Below the pieces are notes generated by a model, which was given only the letters and a program-made list of their open reading frames with translations, searched no databases and was not told the origin of the DNA. Below are positions 16,816 through 26,165 of a DNA stretch of 64,000 nt, piece by piece (the stretch's first letter is position 1; every line of letters begins with the position of its first letter). Made by a program: the position numbers and the translations under genes. This stretch comes from Gordonia sp. PP30. GTDB taxonomy: Bacteria > Actinomycetota > Actinomycetes > Mycobacteriales > Mycobacteriaceae. Where the stretch lies: the NCBI RefSeq assembly GCF_023100845.1, contig NZ_CP095864.1, forward strand, positions 620,001-684,000. The letters are read 5' to 3'.

Positions 16816-17472
16816 CTACGAGCTGGGCGCGCGCACGACCATCGGGACGCCGGGGAAGGCGATCGCCATCTCCGAGCGTGACTTGCGCAGCGCCGCGGTG
16901 CCGTAGCCGTGCTTGCGCTTCTCCGGACGGATCCAGATGCGGACGTCCACCTCGCTGCCGTTCAGTTCGCCGAAGACCAGGCCGACCTTGGCGTCGCCCT
17001 CGACGGCGACCAGCCAGACGGCGTCCTCGTCGTCGACGCGCGCCAGGCCCTTGGCGATCTCGTCGTTCAGGGCGCCGGCCTGCTCGCCGGAGCCGTCGGC
17101 CGCGAGGCCGAGCTCTTCGGTGCGCTCGGAGATCAGGTCGGTGTCCTCGTCGGGGGAGAACGGTCGGAGGCCGACGCTGTCGCCCGCGGCGGCCGGGCGA
17201 TCGGCGGCGGTGAAGGTGATCGCGGCGTTGAGGTCGTCGAGTTCGGCCTGGTTGCGTCGGCGCTCGGCCTTGGTGAGCTGATGGAACGACATGTTCAGGA
17301 TGGCCTCGACGCCGAGGGGCGAGGCGCCGAGTAGGTCGGCGACCGCGGTCACCGCGGCGGCGCGGTCCTCGGACTCGACGATGGCGTCGAGAACCTCGTG
17401 CCGCCGCTCCAGAGCGACGAGCAGTGCTTCGGTGATCTCACGGCGGGCGGCGGCCTTGTCCACATCAGTCAT
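16816..17472 (-). CDS. GNAT-like protein with N-terminal GyrA-like helical segment
   Basis: A 218-residue protein. Residues 12-80 (LLVALERRHEVLDAIVESED, then SPLGVEAILNMSFHQLT and ERRRNQAELDDL) resemble the coiled-coil segment of DNA gyrase subunit A, where QAILDMRLXRLT is conserved. Residues 125-215 look like a GNAT acetyltransferase (VWLVAVEGDAKVGLVFGEL, RIWIRPEKRKHGYGTAAL, the last resembling the acetyl-CoA loop). It could modify or bind gyrase-like partners, but that is speculation. TACCAT lies seven bases before the ATG. Not part of the sterol regulon by any box I can see. Confidence 0.6.
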   Translation of the reverse strand: MTDVDKAAARREITEALLVALERRHEVLDAIVESEDRAAAVTAVADLLGASPLGVEAILNMSFHQLTKAERRRNQAELDDLNAAITFTAADRPAAAGDSVGLRPFSPDEDTDLISERTEELGLAADGSGEQAGALNDEIAKGLARVDDEDAVWLVAVEGDAKVGLVFGELNGSEVDVRIWIRPEKRKHGYGTAALRKSRSEMAIAFPGVPMVVRAPSS

Positions 17473-17548
17473 GGTGTCGATGGTAGGACGGAATCGTTTG
17501 TCGCGCCGGTCTTGTCGCGAGATGATTCGTATTGGACTGTCTCACAAC

Positions 17549-17562
17549 TGAAACACGTTCTA
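17549..17562 (+). promoter_or_regulatory. KstR operator overlapping the fadD8 promoter
   Basis: TGAAACACGTTCTA fits the KstR motif TnnAACnnGTTnnA exactly. Its final TA opens the -10-like TAGTCT (17561-17566), six bases before the fadD8 ATG, so KstR would sit directly on the promoter. Confidence 0.85.
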
Positions 17563-17572
17563 GTCTGGATGC

Positions 17573-19162
17573 ATGGCGGAAACAGTGACGGACGAACATC
17601 TCCGGACCGGTGTGCATCTCGGCGATCTGATGGTGGCGGCGCTGACACGCCACGCGGACCGACCCGTGCTGCGGATCGGCGACGTCGAACTCACCGGGCG
17701 CGCTATGGCCGACGAGATCAGCCGGTACGTGCAGGCCTTCGAAGCCGTCGGGGCGGGCACCGGGACCGCGGTCGGGCTCCTCGCCCTGAACCGTCCCGAG
17801 GTGCTGCTGGTGATCGGTGCGGGCCAGACACAGGGCTGGCGGCGCACCGCCCTGCACCCGCTCGGATCGCTCGACGACCACGCCTATGTCCTGAACGACG
17901 CCGGCGTCGCGACACTGGTGATCGACCCGGTGCCGATGTTCGTCGAGCGGGCGCTCGGCCTGTTGTCGAAAGTGCCCGGGCTGACCCGGATCCTCACACT
18001 GGGGCCGGTACCGGAGGAACTGCGGGAGGTGGGGATCGACATCGTCGCCGAGGCCGCCGCCCGCGAGGCGCGGCCGCTGACCGCGAAGATCCTCGACCCC
18101 GATCACGTGGTGTCGGTGACCTACACCGGTGGCACCACCGGCAAGCCGAAGGGTGTGATCGGCACGGCGCAGGCGATGGCGACGATGACCTCGATCCAGC
18201 TGGCGGAGTGGGAATGGCCCGAGCGGCCGCGCTTCCTGATGTGCACACCGCTGTCACACGCGGGTGCCGCGTTCTTCGTGCCCACCCTGATGAAGGGCGG
18301 GTCGATGGTGGTCCTCGGCCGGTTCGACCCGGCTCAGGTGCTGGAAACCATCGAGCGCGAACGCATCACGGCCACCATGCTGGTGCCGTCGATGCTGTAC
18401 GCGCTGCTCGACCATCCCGACTCCCGCACGCGCGACCTGTCGTCCCTGCAGACCGTCTACTACGGTGCCTCGGCGATCAATCCGGTGCGGCTGGCGGAGG
18501 CGATCGAGCGCTTCGGGTCGATCTTCGCGCAGTACTACGGACAGTCCGAGGCGCCGATGGTGATCAGCTACCTCGCCAAGGGCGATCACACCCCGGAGCG
18601 GCTGACCAGCTGCGGCCGGCCGTCGGCGTTCCTGCGCACCGCGTTGCTCGGCGCCGACGGCGCGCCGGTCGTCTCGGGCGAGCCCGGTGAGATCTGCGTG
18701 TCCGGTCCGCTGCTGGCCGGTGGCTACCTCGGCCTCCCGGACCAGACGGCCGAGGCCTTCCGCGACGGCTGGCTGCACACCGGCGACGTCGCCCGGGCGG
18801 ACGCCGACGGTTTCTGGTACATCGTCGACCGCACCAAGGACATGATCGTGACCGGTGGTTTCAATGTCTTCCCGCGGGAGGTGGAGGACGTGATCGCCGG
18901 GCATCCGGCGGTCGCGCAGGTCGGCGTGATCGGCGTGCCCGACGAGAAGTGGGGCGAGGCGGTCACCGCGGTCGTCGTGCTGCGGGAGGGCGCCGGTGCC
19001 GCGGAGTCGGAGAGGGCGGTGGTCACCGCCGAGATCCAGGCCGCCGTGAAGGAGGCCAAGGGGGCGGTGCAGGCCCCGAAGACGGTGATCTTCGCCGAGT
19101 CGCTGCCGCTCACCGCGCTGGGGAAGCCGGACAAGAAGGCCCTGCGGGCGCAGTTCGCGTGA
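17573..19162 (+). CDS. fadD8: Acyl-CoA synthetase FadD8
   Basis: A 529-residue AMP-forming ligase with TYTGGTTGKPKGV (P-loop), YYGQSEAPM, LHTGDVARAD, and VKDMIVTGGFNVFPREVE-type C-terminal hinge; the catalytic Lys is in LTALGKPDKK. It is very close to M. tuberculosis FadD8 (Rv0551c) as I recall it, including SIQLAEWEWP and SAINPVRLAEAI. An exact KstR box in its promoter places it in the sterol regulon here, probably activating a sterol side-chain or propionyl-type acid; the substrate is not proven. ATG follows TAGTCT by six bases, so the mRNA is likely leaderless. Confidence 0.85.
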   Translation: MAETVTDEHLRTGVHLGDLMVAALTRHADRPVLRIGDVELTGRAMADEISRYVQAFEAVGAGTGTAVGLLALNRPEVLLVIGAGQTQGWRRTALHPLGSLDDHAYVLNDAGVATLVIDPVPMFVERALGLLSKVPGLTRILTLGPVPEELREVGIDIVAEAAAREARPLTAKILDPDHVVSVTYTGGTTGKPKGVIGTAQAMATMTSIQLAEWEWPERPRFLMCTPLSHAGAAFFVPTLMKGGSMVVLGRFDPAQVLETIERERITATMLVPSMLYALLDHPDSRTRDLSSLQTVYYGASAINPVRLAEAIERFGSIFAQYYGQSEAPMVISYLAKGDHTPERLTSCGRPSAFLRTALLGADGAPVVSGEPGEICVSGPLLAGGYLGLPDQTAEAFRDGWLHTGDVARADADGFWYIVDRTKDMIVTGGFNVFPREVEDVIAGHPAVAQVGVIGVPDEKWGEAVTAVVVLREGAGAAESERAVVTAEIQAAVKEAKGAVQAPKTVIFAESLPLTALGKPDKKALRAQFA

Positions 19163-19183
19163 CGGATGCGGCCGGCCGTCCGT

Positions 19184-19230
19184 CAGACCGTCGCAGAAGT
19201 GGGAATAGTGACCGCATCCGCGACGGTCTG
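19184..19230. terminator. Hairpin between fadD8 and the truncated hemoglobin gene
   Basis: CAGACCGTCGC (19184-19194) pairs with GCGACGGTCTG (19220-19230); an outer pair GCGGATGCGG-type lies around it. Convergent genes flank it. Confidence 0.55.
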
Positions 19231-19240
19231 CGCCGCGGCG

Positions 19241-19705
19241 CTACGCGTGCTGGGCGCGCGGACTGTTGACGCCGAGCGGATTGCCGTTCGCTTCCAGCCA
19301 GTCGGCGATGGACTCGACCAGTTCTCCGGTGAGCATCCGGCACATCGAATACGCGATCCGCGCACCCTGCAGCTTGGCGAGGTCGGCGTGCGGCCCGGCG
19401 AAACGGTCGTCGATCGTAGTGTGCCACAACCCGAGCCACCGCTCGAAGTGCTGCGGCTGTAGACCGGCGATCTCGTGGAGGTCGCGGTGCGGGGCGAACA
19501 CGTTGCGTCGGTACTCGCCCTCCTTGAGGACCGCCTTGCACCAGAAGTCGGTGATCCTCGGCAGATGTACGGCGAGGTCCATGTGTGCGATGTCGACGAA
19601 GACGGGTCGCAGCAGGGGGTCGGCGAACGCGCGGTGGTAGAAGTCGTCGAGCACCTCGGCGACGTCGTTCCGGCCGGCGAGGTCCGGGAGTTCCGGTCCG
19701 CTCAT
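19241..19705 (-). CDS. Group III truncated hemoglobin
   Basis: A 154-residue 2-on-2 globin. FYHRAFADPLLRPVF (A-B helices), FWCKAVLKEGEYRRNVFAPH, LHEIAGLQPQHFERWLGLW and the following ETT/DDRF-like segment match group III (P) globins; the proximal His should be in QPQHFERW. Group III globins bind O2 or NO; their role is not settled. TAGATT lies exactly six bases before the ATG, suggesting a leaderless mRNA. It is a stand-alone gene inside the sterol region, with no KstR box. Confidence 0.85.
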   Translation of the reverse strand: MSGPELPDLAGRNDVAEVLDDFYHRAFADPLLRPVFVDIAHMDLAVHLPRITDFWCKAVLKEGEYRRNVFAPHRDLHEIAGLQPQHFERWLGLWHTTIDDRFAGPHADLAKLQGARIAYSMCRMLTGELVESIADWLEANGNPLGVNSPRAQHA

Positions 19706-19801
19706 GCCTCGAATCTACCGGCGGCACAGGGGGACCGGCGACGGGCCTTGGGCCCGGTTCCCGCCGGTGCGACGACGGCGCGGTCGTGACACAGTGAACT
19801 C

Positions 19802-20266
19802 ATGACGAATCCGGAGCCGACCGTCTCGGCCGACATCACCATCGACGCCGGCGCCGACGCCGTCTACGCGCTGATCACCGACCTCGATGTGCTGGCCGGG
19901 CTCGCCGCAGAGACCACGGCGATGCGATGGACCAAGGGTGACGCCGCCCGTGTGGGTGCCCGGTTCAAGGGCAGCAACCGCAACGGCGGCAAGACCTGGT
20001 CCACCGCCTGCACGGTCACCGCGGCCGAGCCCGACCGGACCTTCGAGTTCACGGTCACGAGCATGGCGATCCCCATCGCGCGATGGCGGTACGACCTGGA
20101 GCCGGTCGACGGCGGGTGCCGCGTCACGGAGAGCACCTGGGACGCGCGTCCCGGCTGGTTCCTTCCGGTCGCCAAGCTGGCCACCGGTGTCGGCGACCGC
20201 ACCGCGGCGAACGCCGAGCACATCCGGGAGACGCTCGCTCGGCTGAAGGCCCGCGCCGAGGGGTGA
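19802..20266 (+). CDS. SRPBCC (polyketide cyclase/START-like) protein
   Basis: A 154-residue protein with the helix-grip pattern: [22 protein letters not shown] at the N-terminus, beta strands through [21 protein letters not shown], and a long C-terminal helix [26 protein letters not shown]. Such proteins bind hydrophobic ligands in a deep cavity. It ends ten bases from the convergent fadA5 stop. The ligand is unknown; a sterol is possible from location only. Confidence 0.75.
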   Translation: MTNPEPTVSADITIDAGADAVYALITDLDVLAGLAAETTAMRWTKGDAARVGARFKGSNRNGGKTWSTACTVTAAEPDRTFEFTVTSMAIPIARWRYDLEPVDGGCRVTESTWDARPGWFLPVAKLATGVGDRTAANAEHIRETLARLKARAEG

Positions 20267-20275
20267 GTCCGCCCG

Positions 20276-21463
<1,188 letters not shown>

Positions 21464-21475
21464 TCACCAGCAAAC

Positions 21476-21489
21476 TGAAACGAGTTCTT
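21476..21489 (-). promoter_or_regulatory. KstR-type box near fadA5
   Basis: TGAAACGAGTTCTT keeps AAC-nn-GTT and the left T but has T instead of A at the last position. It is 37 bases from the fadA5 start, so it most likely controls fadA5. Confidence 0.65.
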
Positions 21490-21531
21490 GTTTGCGTCTC
21501 ACCAGTGTGGCACAGTGGGAAGTACCAAAAC

Positions 21532-21545
21532 TGTAACCGGTTCTC
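21532..21545 (+). promoter_or_regulatory. KstR-type box near cyp125
   Basis: TGTAACCGGTTCTC keeps AAC-nn-GTT and the left T but has C at the last position. It lies 42 bases before the cyp125 start, so each divergent gene has its own near-consensus box. Confidence 0.65.
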
Positions 21546-21587
21546 ATTTTCCGTGAGCCGCTGGAATCGCGAAGAAGAGGTGGAGGC

Positions 21588-22868
21588 GTGACGCAGATGA
21601 TGCAGAATGCCGCGGCATCCGATTCGACGGGCAAGTGCCCGTTCATGCACCAGGAGGGCTGGGACTTCACGAGCCCGGACCTGCTGGAGAAGGGCATCCC
21701 CGTCAAGGAGTTCGCCGAACTCCGCCAGACGGCGCCCGTGTGGTGGAATGCGCAGCTACCCGGCAAGGGTGGAGGCTTCCACGACGGCGGCTACTGGGTC
21801 ATCTCCAAACACTCCGACATCCGCGAGATCTCGAAGAACGCCGAGGACTGGTCGGCCGCGGACAACGGCGTCATCATGCGCTTCGACGACGAGATGACGC
21901 AGGAGCAGATCGACGTCACCAAGGCGCTGCTGATCAACCACGACCCGCCCGAGCACACCCGGATGCGCAAGGTGGTCTCGCGGGCGTTCACCCCGAAGGC
22001 CGTGCACGCGCTGGAGTCCAAGCTCGACGACGCCGCGCGCGCGATCGTCGCGAAGGCGGCCGCCGAAGGGCGCGGGGACTTCGTCCACCAGGTGGCCGTG
22101 GACCTGCCGCTGCTGGCCATCGCCGACCTGCTCGGCGTGCCCGAGGAAGACCGGATGAAGCTCTTCAACTGGTCCAACTCGATGATGAACGCCGACGATC
22201 CGGAATTCTCGGCGGACCCGCAGGTCGCGTCCGCGGAGATCCTCGGCTACGGCTACAACATGGCCGACGCCCGCCGGAAGTGCCCGGCCGAGGACATCGT
22301 GACCACGCTGGTCCACGCCGACATCGACGGTCATTCGCTCGACGAGGCCGAGTTCGGGTTCTTCTTCATCCTGCTCACCGTCGCCGGCAACGAGACCACC
22401 CGCAACGCGATCACCCACGGGATGAACGCCTTCCTCGACAATCCTGAGCAGTGGGAACTGTTCAAGAAGGAGCGTCCGGCGACCGCGGTCGACGAGATCG
22501 TCCGCTGGGCCACCCCGGTCAACTGCTTCCAGCGGACCGCGAAGAACGACACCGAGGTCGGCGGGCAGAAGATCAAGAAGGGCGAGCGCGTCGGCATGTT
22601 CTACGGTTCGGCCAACTTCGACGAGGACGTGTTCGACGACCCGTTCACCTTCGACATCACCCGCGACCCGAACCCGCACGTCGGCTTCGGCGGGAACGGC
22701 ACGCACTTCTGCATCGGTGCCAACCTCGCCCGCATGGAGATCAACCTGATGTTCAACGCGCTGGCCGACATGGTTCCGGACATCACCAAGCTGGAGCAGC
22801 CGCGCCGGCTCCGGCACGGCTGGATCAACGGCATCAAGGAACTCCAGGTCGACTACGGGACCGCGTAG
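21588..22868 (+). CDS. cyp125: CYP125, steroid C26/C27-monooxygenase
   Basis: A 426-residue cytochrome P450. The I-helix has AGNETTRNAI, the K-helix EIVR, and the heme loop FGGNGTHFCIG with the thiolate at C375. GKGGGFHDGGYW and GSANFDEDVFDDPFTFDI are shared with CYP125A1 (Rv3545c), which oxidises the terminal side-chain carbon of cholest-4-en-3-one to the acid. Electrons probably come from a small ferredoxin; FdxD at 39146 is a candidate. The GTG has GGTGGAGG upstream. The gene is followed by a one-base-overlapping isomerase-like gene. Confidence 0.95.
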   Translation: MTQMMQNAAASDSTGKCPFMHQEGWDFTSPDLLEKGIPVKEFAELRQTAPVWWNAQLPGKGGGFHDGGYWVISKHSDIREISKNAEDWSAADNGVIMRFDDEMTQEQIDVTKALLINHDPPEHTRMRKVVSRAFTPKAVHALESKLDDAARAIVAKAAAEGRGDFVHQVAVDLPLLAIADLLGVPEEDRMKLFNWSNSMMNADDPEFSADPQVASAEILGYGYNMADARRKCPAEDIVTTLVHADIDGHSLDEAEFGFFFILLTVAGNETTRNAITHGMNAFLDNPEQWELFKKERPATAVDEIVRWATPVNCFQRTAKNDTEVGGQKIKKGERVGMFYGSANFDEDVFDDPFTFDITRDPNPHVGFGGNGTHFCIGANLARMEINLMFNALADMVPDITKLEQPRRLRHGWINGIKELQVDYGTA

Positions 22869-23308
22869 TGGGCGAGTCGCCGCCCTACCTGAACATCGAC
22901 CGGGAGCACCATCCCGCGGTGCTGGCGGGACGTCGTTCCCGCGACGCGGTGATGGCCCGCGACAAGGAGGCGTGGCTCGCGAACTTCGCGGCCGACGGGA
23001 TCGTCGAGGATCCCGTCGGGCCGTCGATGTTCGACGAGGCCGGTGCCGGACACCGCGGGGCGGGGCAGCTCTCGGAGTTCTGGGACAAGACCATCGGCAC
23101 CACCGAGCGGATCGACTTCGTCTTCGAAAGGGAGATCATCTGCGGTGACGAGGTGGCCTACATCGGGAAGATCGTCACGCACATCGGCGGGTACGTCTCC
23201 GAAGCCGAGGGGGTCTTCACGTACAAGGCGGACGCGGACGGGGATCTCGTCGCTCTGCGGGCCTTCTGGGAGATCGAGGCGACGATGAAGTCGTTGCGCC
23301 CGGCCTGA
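22868..23308 (+). CDS. Ketosteroid-isomerase-like NTF2-fold protein
   Basis: A 146-residue SnoaL/ketosteroid-isomerase-like protein. ARDKEAWLANFAADGIVEDPVG is the typical helix-strand entry with an Asp in the active-site region, and FVFEREIICGDEVAYIGKIV follows. The GTG start shares its first base with the TAG of cyp125, so it is translationally coupled. The partner suggests it binds or isomerises a 3-oxosteroid, but the catalytic Tyr/Asp pair cannot be assigned with confidence from sequence alone. Confidence 0.8.
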   Translation: MGESPPYLNIDREHHPAVLAGRRSRDAVMARDKEAWLANFAADGIVEDPVGPSMFDEAGAGHRGAGQLSEFWDKTIGTTERIDFVFEREIICGDEVAYIGKIVTHIGGYVSEAEGVFTYKADADGDLVALRAFWEIEATMKSLRPA

Positions 23309-23318
23309 TCCGGACGCT

Positions 23319-23386
23319 GGTCGAGCGGAGCCGAGACCTCGACCGCCATGCGCTCCGCTCGGCCGCCGTGGATGCTCCGCTCGACC
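23319..23386. repeat. Inverted GTCGAGCGGAG repeats between convergent genes
   Basis: GGTCGAGCGGAG (23319-23330) with CTCCGCTCGACC (23375-23386) and an additional partial copy near 23352. Same family as 1621, 7013 and 10911. It may act as a terminator for the two convergent genes. Confidence 0.55.
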
Positions 23387-23410
23387 GGCATCGCGGTCGA
23401 GACCACCGGG

Positions 23411-23830
23411 TCAGCGGCGTCGGCGTGCCAGCAGATTGCCGTCGACGGACAGGATTCCCTGGTTCGCGACGGCGATGCCGATCAGGCCGGCGATGAGGGC
23501 GAGCGGCAGTTCGTAGCCGCCGTTCGACGCCCAGAAGCCCTGGTCGATGTGCGCGGTGAAGATCGCGCCGATCATGTCGATGATCAGCAGCAGGGCGACC
23601 AGCGGGACCGCGAGCCCGACGATCAGCGCGGCGCCGCCGACGAGTTCGACGATCCCGGCGAACCATGCGGAGAAGGTCGGTGCGGGCACGCCCATCGCCT
23701 GGAAACCGTCGGCGACATTCCCGATGCCGTTGGTGACGAACTTCTGCCAGCCGTGGGCGAAGAAGATGATGCCGAGAATCACCCGGGCGATGGTGGTGGC
23801 GACGGACTGGCCTTGCTGGGCGCGGGTCAT
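23411..23830 (-). CDS. DoxX-family membrane protein
   Basis: A 139-residue protein with four hydrophobic helices and the DoxX signature (ARVILGIIFFAHGWQKF at the N-terminus; GIVELVGGAALIVGL in helix 2). DoxX proteins are small membrane subunits; in mycobacteria one is part of a membrane oxidoreductase complex that resists thiol stress. AGGAGG precedes the ATG. It is a stand-alone gene here and its partners are not in the window. Confidence 0.85.
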   Translation of the reverse strand: MTRAQQGQSVATTIARVILGIIFFAHGWQKFVTNGIGNVADGFQAMGVPAPTFSAWFAGIVELVGGAALIVGLAVPLVALLLIIDMIGAIFTAHIDQGFWASNGGYELPLALIAGLIGIAVANQGILSVDGNLLARRRR

Positions 23831-23985
23831 GGAGTTCCTCCTGGTTCGCGAATCGGACGTTGCGAGACTAACCGGACCATGGTCCGAATGAAAAGCTAGA
23901 CCTCGCTATTCTTAGGTGGGCCTTAGGAATGGTGTGCGGCACGTCGCTTGGCGGTCCGGCCCATTGCTGCCGTTACGCTGGGCGT

Positions 23986-24621
23986 ATGCGACGACTCTTC
24001 CTGGCGGCCGTCTCCGCCGCGGCCCTCGCGTCCACTCTGACCGCCTGCGGCGGTGACTCGTCGGAAGCCTCCAGTGCCTCGGTCTCCCTGGCCGGATCGG
24101 AGAGCGCGACGGCGGCACGGACCCCGTCGTCGACGACGCGCTCGGCACCGGGTCGCGCGGCTTCGAGCGTCGTGGCCTCGAGCGTCGTGACGAGTCCGAC
24201 GACCCCGAGTCCGGCCGCCGGGAAGCCGCCGGCCGACCGGGTGGTGCCGGGCGAGGTGGTCTCCGGCGAGGGATTCCTGCGGACGGGGAGCGATGTCGAC
24301 TACCGTTTCGCCGCGGGTGGCGGCCGGTGGGTGTGCGACATGACCCGGGCGACGGTCGTCTGTTCCGGCGAACTCGCACCGGGCACGCAGCCGAAGGGTG
24401 CCGGTTCGGTGGAGCTGACCGCCGCCGGTGCCGTGACCTTCCCGGGTTCGTCGGCGCCGGGAGACAAGCACGGGCCCGCGCGCCCGAAGGAACTGCCGAC
24501 CGGCCGCTCGCTGCCCAACGGGGTCTTCGTGTGCGCGGCCTTCGCGGGCGGTGTGCAGTGCGAAACCCCGTCCGCCGCGCACGGATTCAAGCTGACCGCG
24601 ACCTCCACCACCCGCTGGTAG
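23986..24621 (+). CDS. Predicted lipoprotein
   Basis: A 211-residue exported protein with lipobox LTAC (C21), a Ser/Thr/Ala/Pro-rich linker (about 22-85), and a folded tail with Cys residues in WVCDMTRATVVCSGEL and VFVCAAFAGGVQCETP, four Cys that could form two disulfides. I do not recognise the family. ATG is preceded by TACGCT at six bases, a leaderless arrangement, which argues against the longer frame beginning at 23929. Confidence 0.75.
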   Translation: MRRLFLAAVSAAALASTLTACGGDSSEASSASVSLAGSESATAARTPSSTTRSAPGRAASSVVASSVVTSPTTPSPAAGKPPADRVVPGEVVSGEGFLRTGSDVDYRFAAGGGRWVCDMTRATVVCSGELAPGTQPKGAGSVELTAAGAVTFPGSSAPGDKHGPARPKELPTGRSLPNGVFVCAAFAGGVQCETPSAAHGFKLTATSTTRW

Positions 24622-24650
24622 CGCCTGCTCCTCCCAGTCTCGCCGGTCGG

Positions 24651-24689
24651 CTGCTGTTCCGTGGTGGTCCAGCGACCGTGGAACAGCAG
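24651..24689. repeat. Twin hairpin, copy 1
   Basis: CTGCTGTTCC (24651-24660) with GGAACAGCAG (24680-24689). A related 39-base hairpin recurs at 24755. Together with it, this occupies the 374-bp gap between the lipoprotein gene and ltp3; I see no gene there. Confidence 0.6.
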
Positions 24690-24754
24690 GCGAGCAGCCG
24701 GGAATGAGAATCGGGCGCGCCGGTGGTGTGCTCCGGTCGGGTCTGTGCCGTCGA

Positions 24755-24793
24755 CTGCTGTCTCGTGGTGGTCGGGCAGCCACGGGACAGCAG
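24755..24793. repeat. Twin hairpin, copy 2
   Basis: CTGCTGTCTCGTGG (24755-24768) with CCACGGGACAGCAG (24780-24793), one mismatch. Loop, length and the following GCGAG are shared with copy 1 at 24651. It lies between convergent genes. Confidence 0.6.
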
Positions 24794-24995
24794 GCGAGTG
24801 GGCCGGCTGGAACCGGGCGGGCCGGCGGTAGGTGTCGGCGGGGTGCCGGGCGCACCTGCCCGTCGGCGGGGCGGCTTCCGTCCGGCCCGGTGTCCGCCCG
24901 CCGAGGTTCCTTCGGTCGGGTTGCACGACCGGACTCGTGCCCGCCGGCTGGGGAGCTTCGAGGCCCCTGGGGGCGTCTCGAAACCGCACCTCGAG

Positions 24996-26165
24996 CTACG
25001 GCCGGTCCGCTCCGACGAGCCACATCGAGAAGTACTGCGAACCGCCGCCGTAGGCGTGGCCGAGGGCCTTGCGGGCGCCCGCGACCTGGTGGTCGCCGGC
25101 TTTGCCCATCACCTGGATGGCGGCCTCGGCGCAGCGGATCATCCCGGAGGCGCCGATCGGATTGGAGCTGAGCACCCCGCCGGAGGCGTTGACCGGGAGC
25201 TTTCCGCCGATCTCCGTCTCCCCGGCCTCGGTGAGTTTCCAACCCTCGTGCTGCTTCGCGAAGCCCAGGTTCTCCAGCCACATCGGCTCGAACCAGGAGA
25301 AGGGCACGTAGATCTCGGCGGCGTCGACCTCGGTGAGCGGATCGGTGATCCCGGCGTCGCGCCAGAGCGCCGCGGCGGCGTCGCGCCCGGCCTGCGGGCT
25401 GACGACATTGCGGTGGCTGTAGGCGAGCGGCTCGGTGCGCATCGCGGTCGCATGAATCCAGGCCACCGGCCGGCCGTCGGCGACCGCCGCGTCGGCCGCG
25501 GCCTCGTCGCCGATCACCACCGCGCAGGCGCCGTCGGACGACGGGCACGTCTCGTCGAAGCGGATCGGGTCCCACAGCATCTGCGAGCTCATCACCTTCT
25601 CGACCGTCTGGTCGGGCTGGTGGAGGTGGGCGAGGGGATTGCGGGCGCCGTTGCGGCGGTCCTTGGCGGCGACCATCGCGCCGATGTGGGCGGGGGCCCC
25701 GGAGTTGTGGATGTAGGCGCGGACGTGCGGGGCGAAGTAACCGCCCGCACCCGCGCCGACGGGCATGGTGAACGGGACCGGGATCGAGAGCGCCCACATG
25801 GCGTTGGACTCGGACTGCTTCTCCCAGGCGACCGCGAGCACCCGGCGGTGCACCCCGGACGACACCAGCGACGAACCGACGATGGCGGTGGAGCCGCCGA
25901 CCGATCCGGCCGTGTGGACACGGATCAGCCGCTTGCCCACCGCGCCGATCGCTTCGGCCATCGCGAGCTCCGGCATCATCGATCCCTCGAAGAGATCGGG
26001 TGCCTTGCCGATCACGATGGCGTCGATCTCGGCCATCTCCACCTGAGCGTCGGCGAGGGCCCGGTCGATCGCCTCGCGGACCATCCCGGCCATCGTGACA
26101 TCGGTGCGCTTGGCGACGTACTTGGTCTGCCCGGTGCCGAGCACCGCGGATCTGTTGTGGCCCAT
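24996..26165 (-). CDS. ltp3: Ltp3, thiolase-fold lipid-transfer-type protein
   Basis: A 389-residue thiolase-superfamily protein of the SCP-x type, matching Ltp3 (Rv3523). Features: RVHTAGSVGGSTAI, where the nucleophile Cys of true thiolases is absent, FDETCPSSDGACAVVIGDE, and PVNASGGVLSSNPIGASGMIR near the C-terminus. Ltp-type proteins work as aldolases with DUF35 partners in side-chain degradation. It overlaps ltp4 by one base. Operon order DUF35-ltp4-ltp3 and the KstR box at 28262 place it in the sterol regulon. Confidence 0.88.
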   Translation of the reverse strand: MGHNRSAVLGTGQTKYVAKRTDVTMAGMVREAIDRALADAQVEMAEIDAIVIGKAPDLFEGSMMPELAMAEAIGAVGKRLIRVHTAGSVGGSTAIVGSSLVSSGVHRRVLAVAWEKQSESNAMWALSIPVPFTMPVGAGAGGYFAPHVRAYIHNSGAPAHIGAMVAAKDRRNGARNPLAHLHQPDQTVEKVMSSQMLWDPIRFDETCPSSDGACAVVIGDEAAADAAVADGRPVAWIHATAMRTEPLAYSHRNVVSPQAGRDAAAALWRDAGITDPLTEVDAAEIYVPFSWFEPMWLENLGFAKQHEGWKLTEAGETEIGGKLPVNASGGVLSSNPIGASGMIRCAEAAIQVMGKAGDHQVAGARKALGHAYGGGSQYFSMWLVGADRP

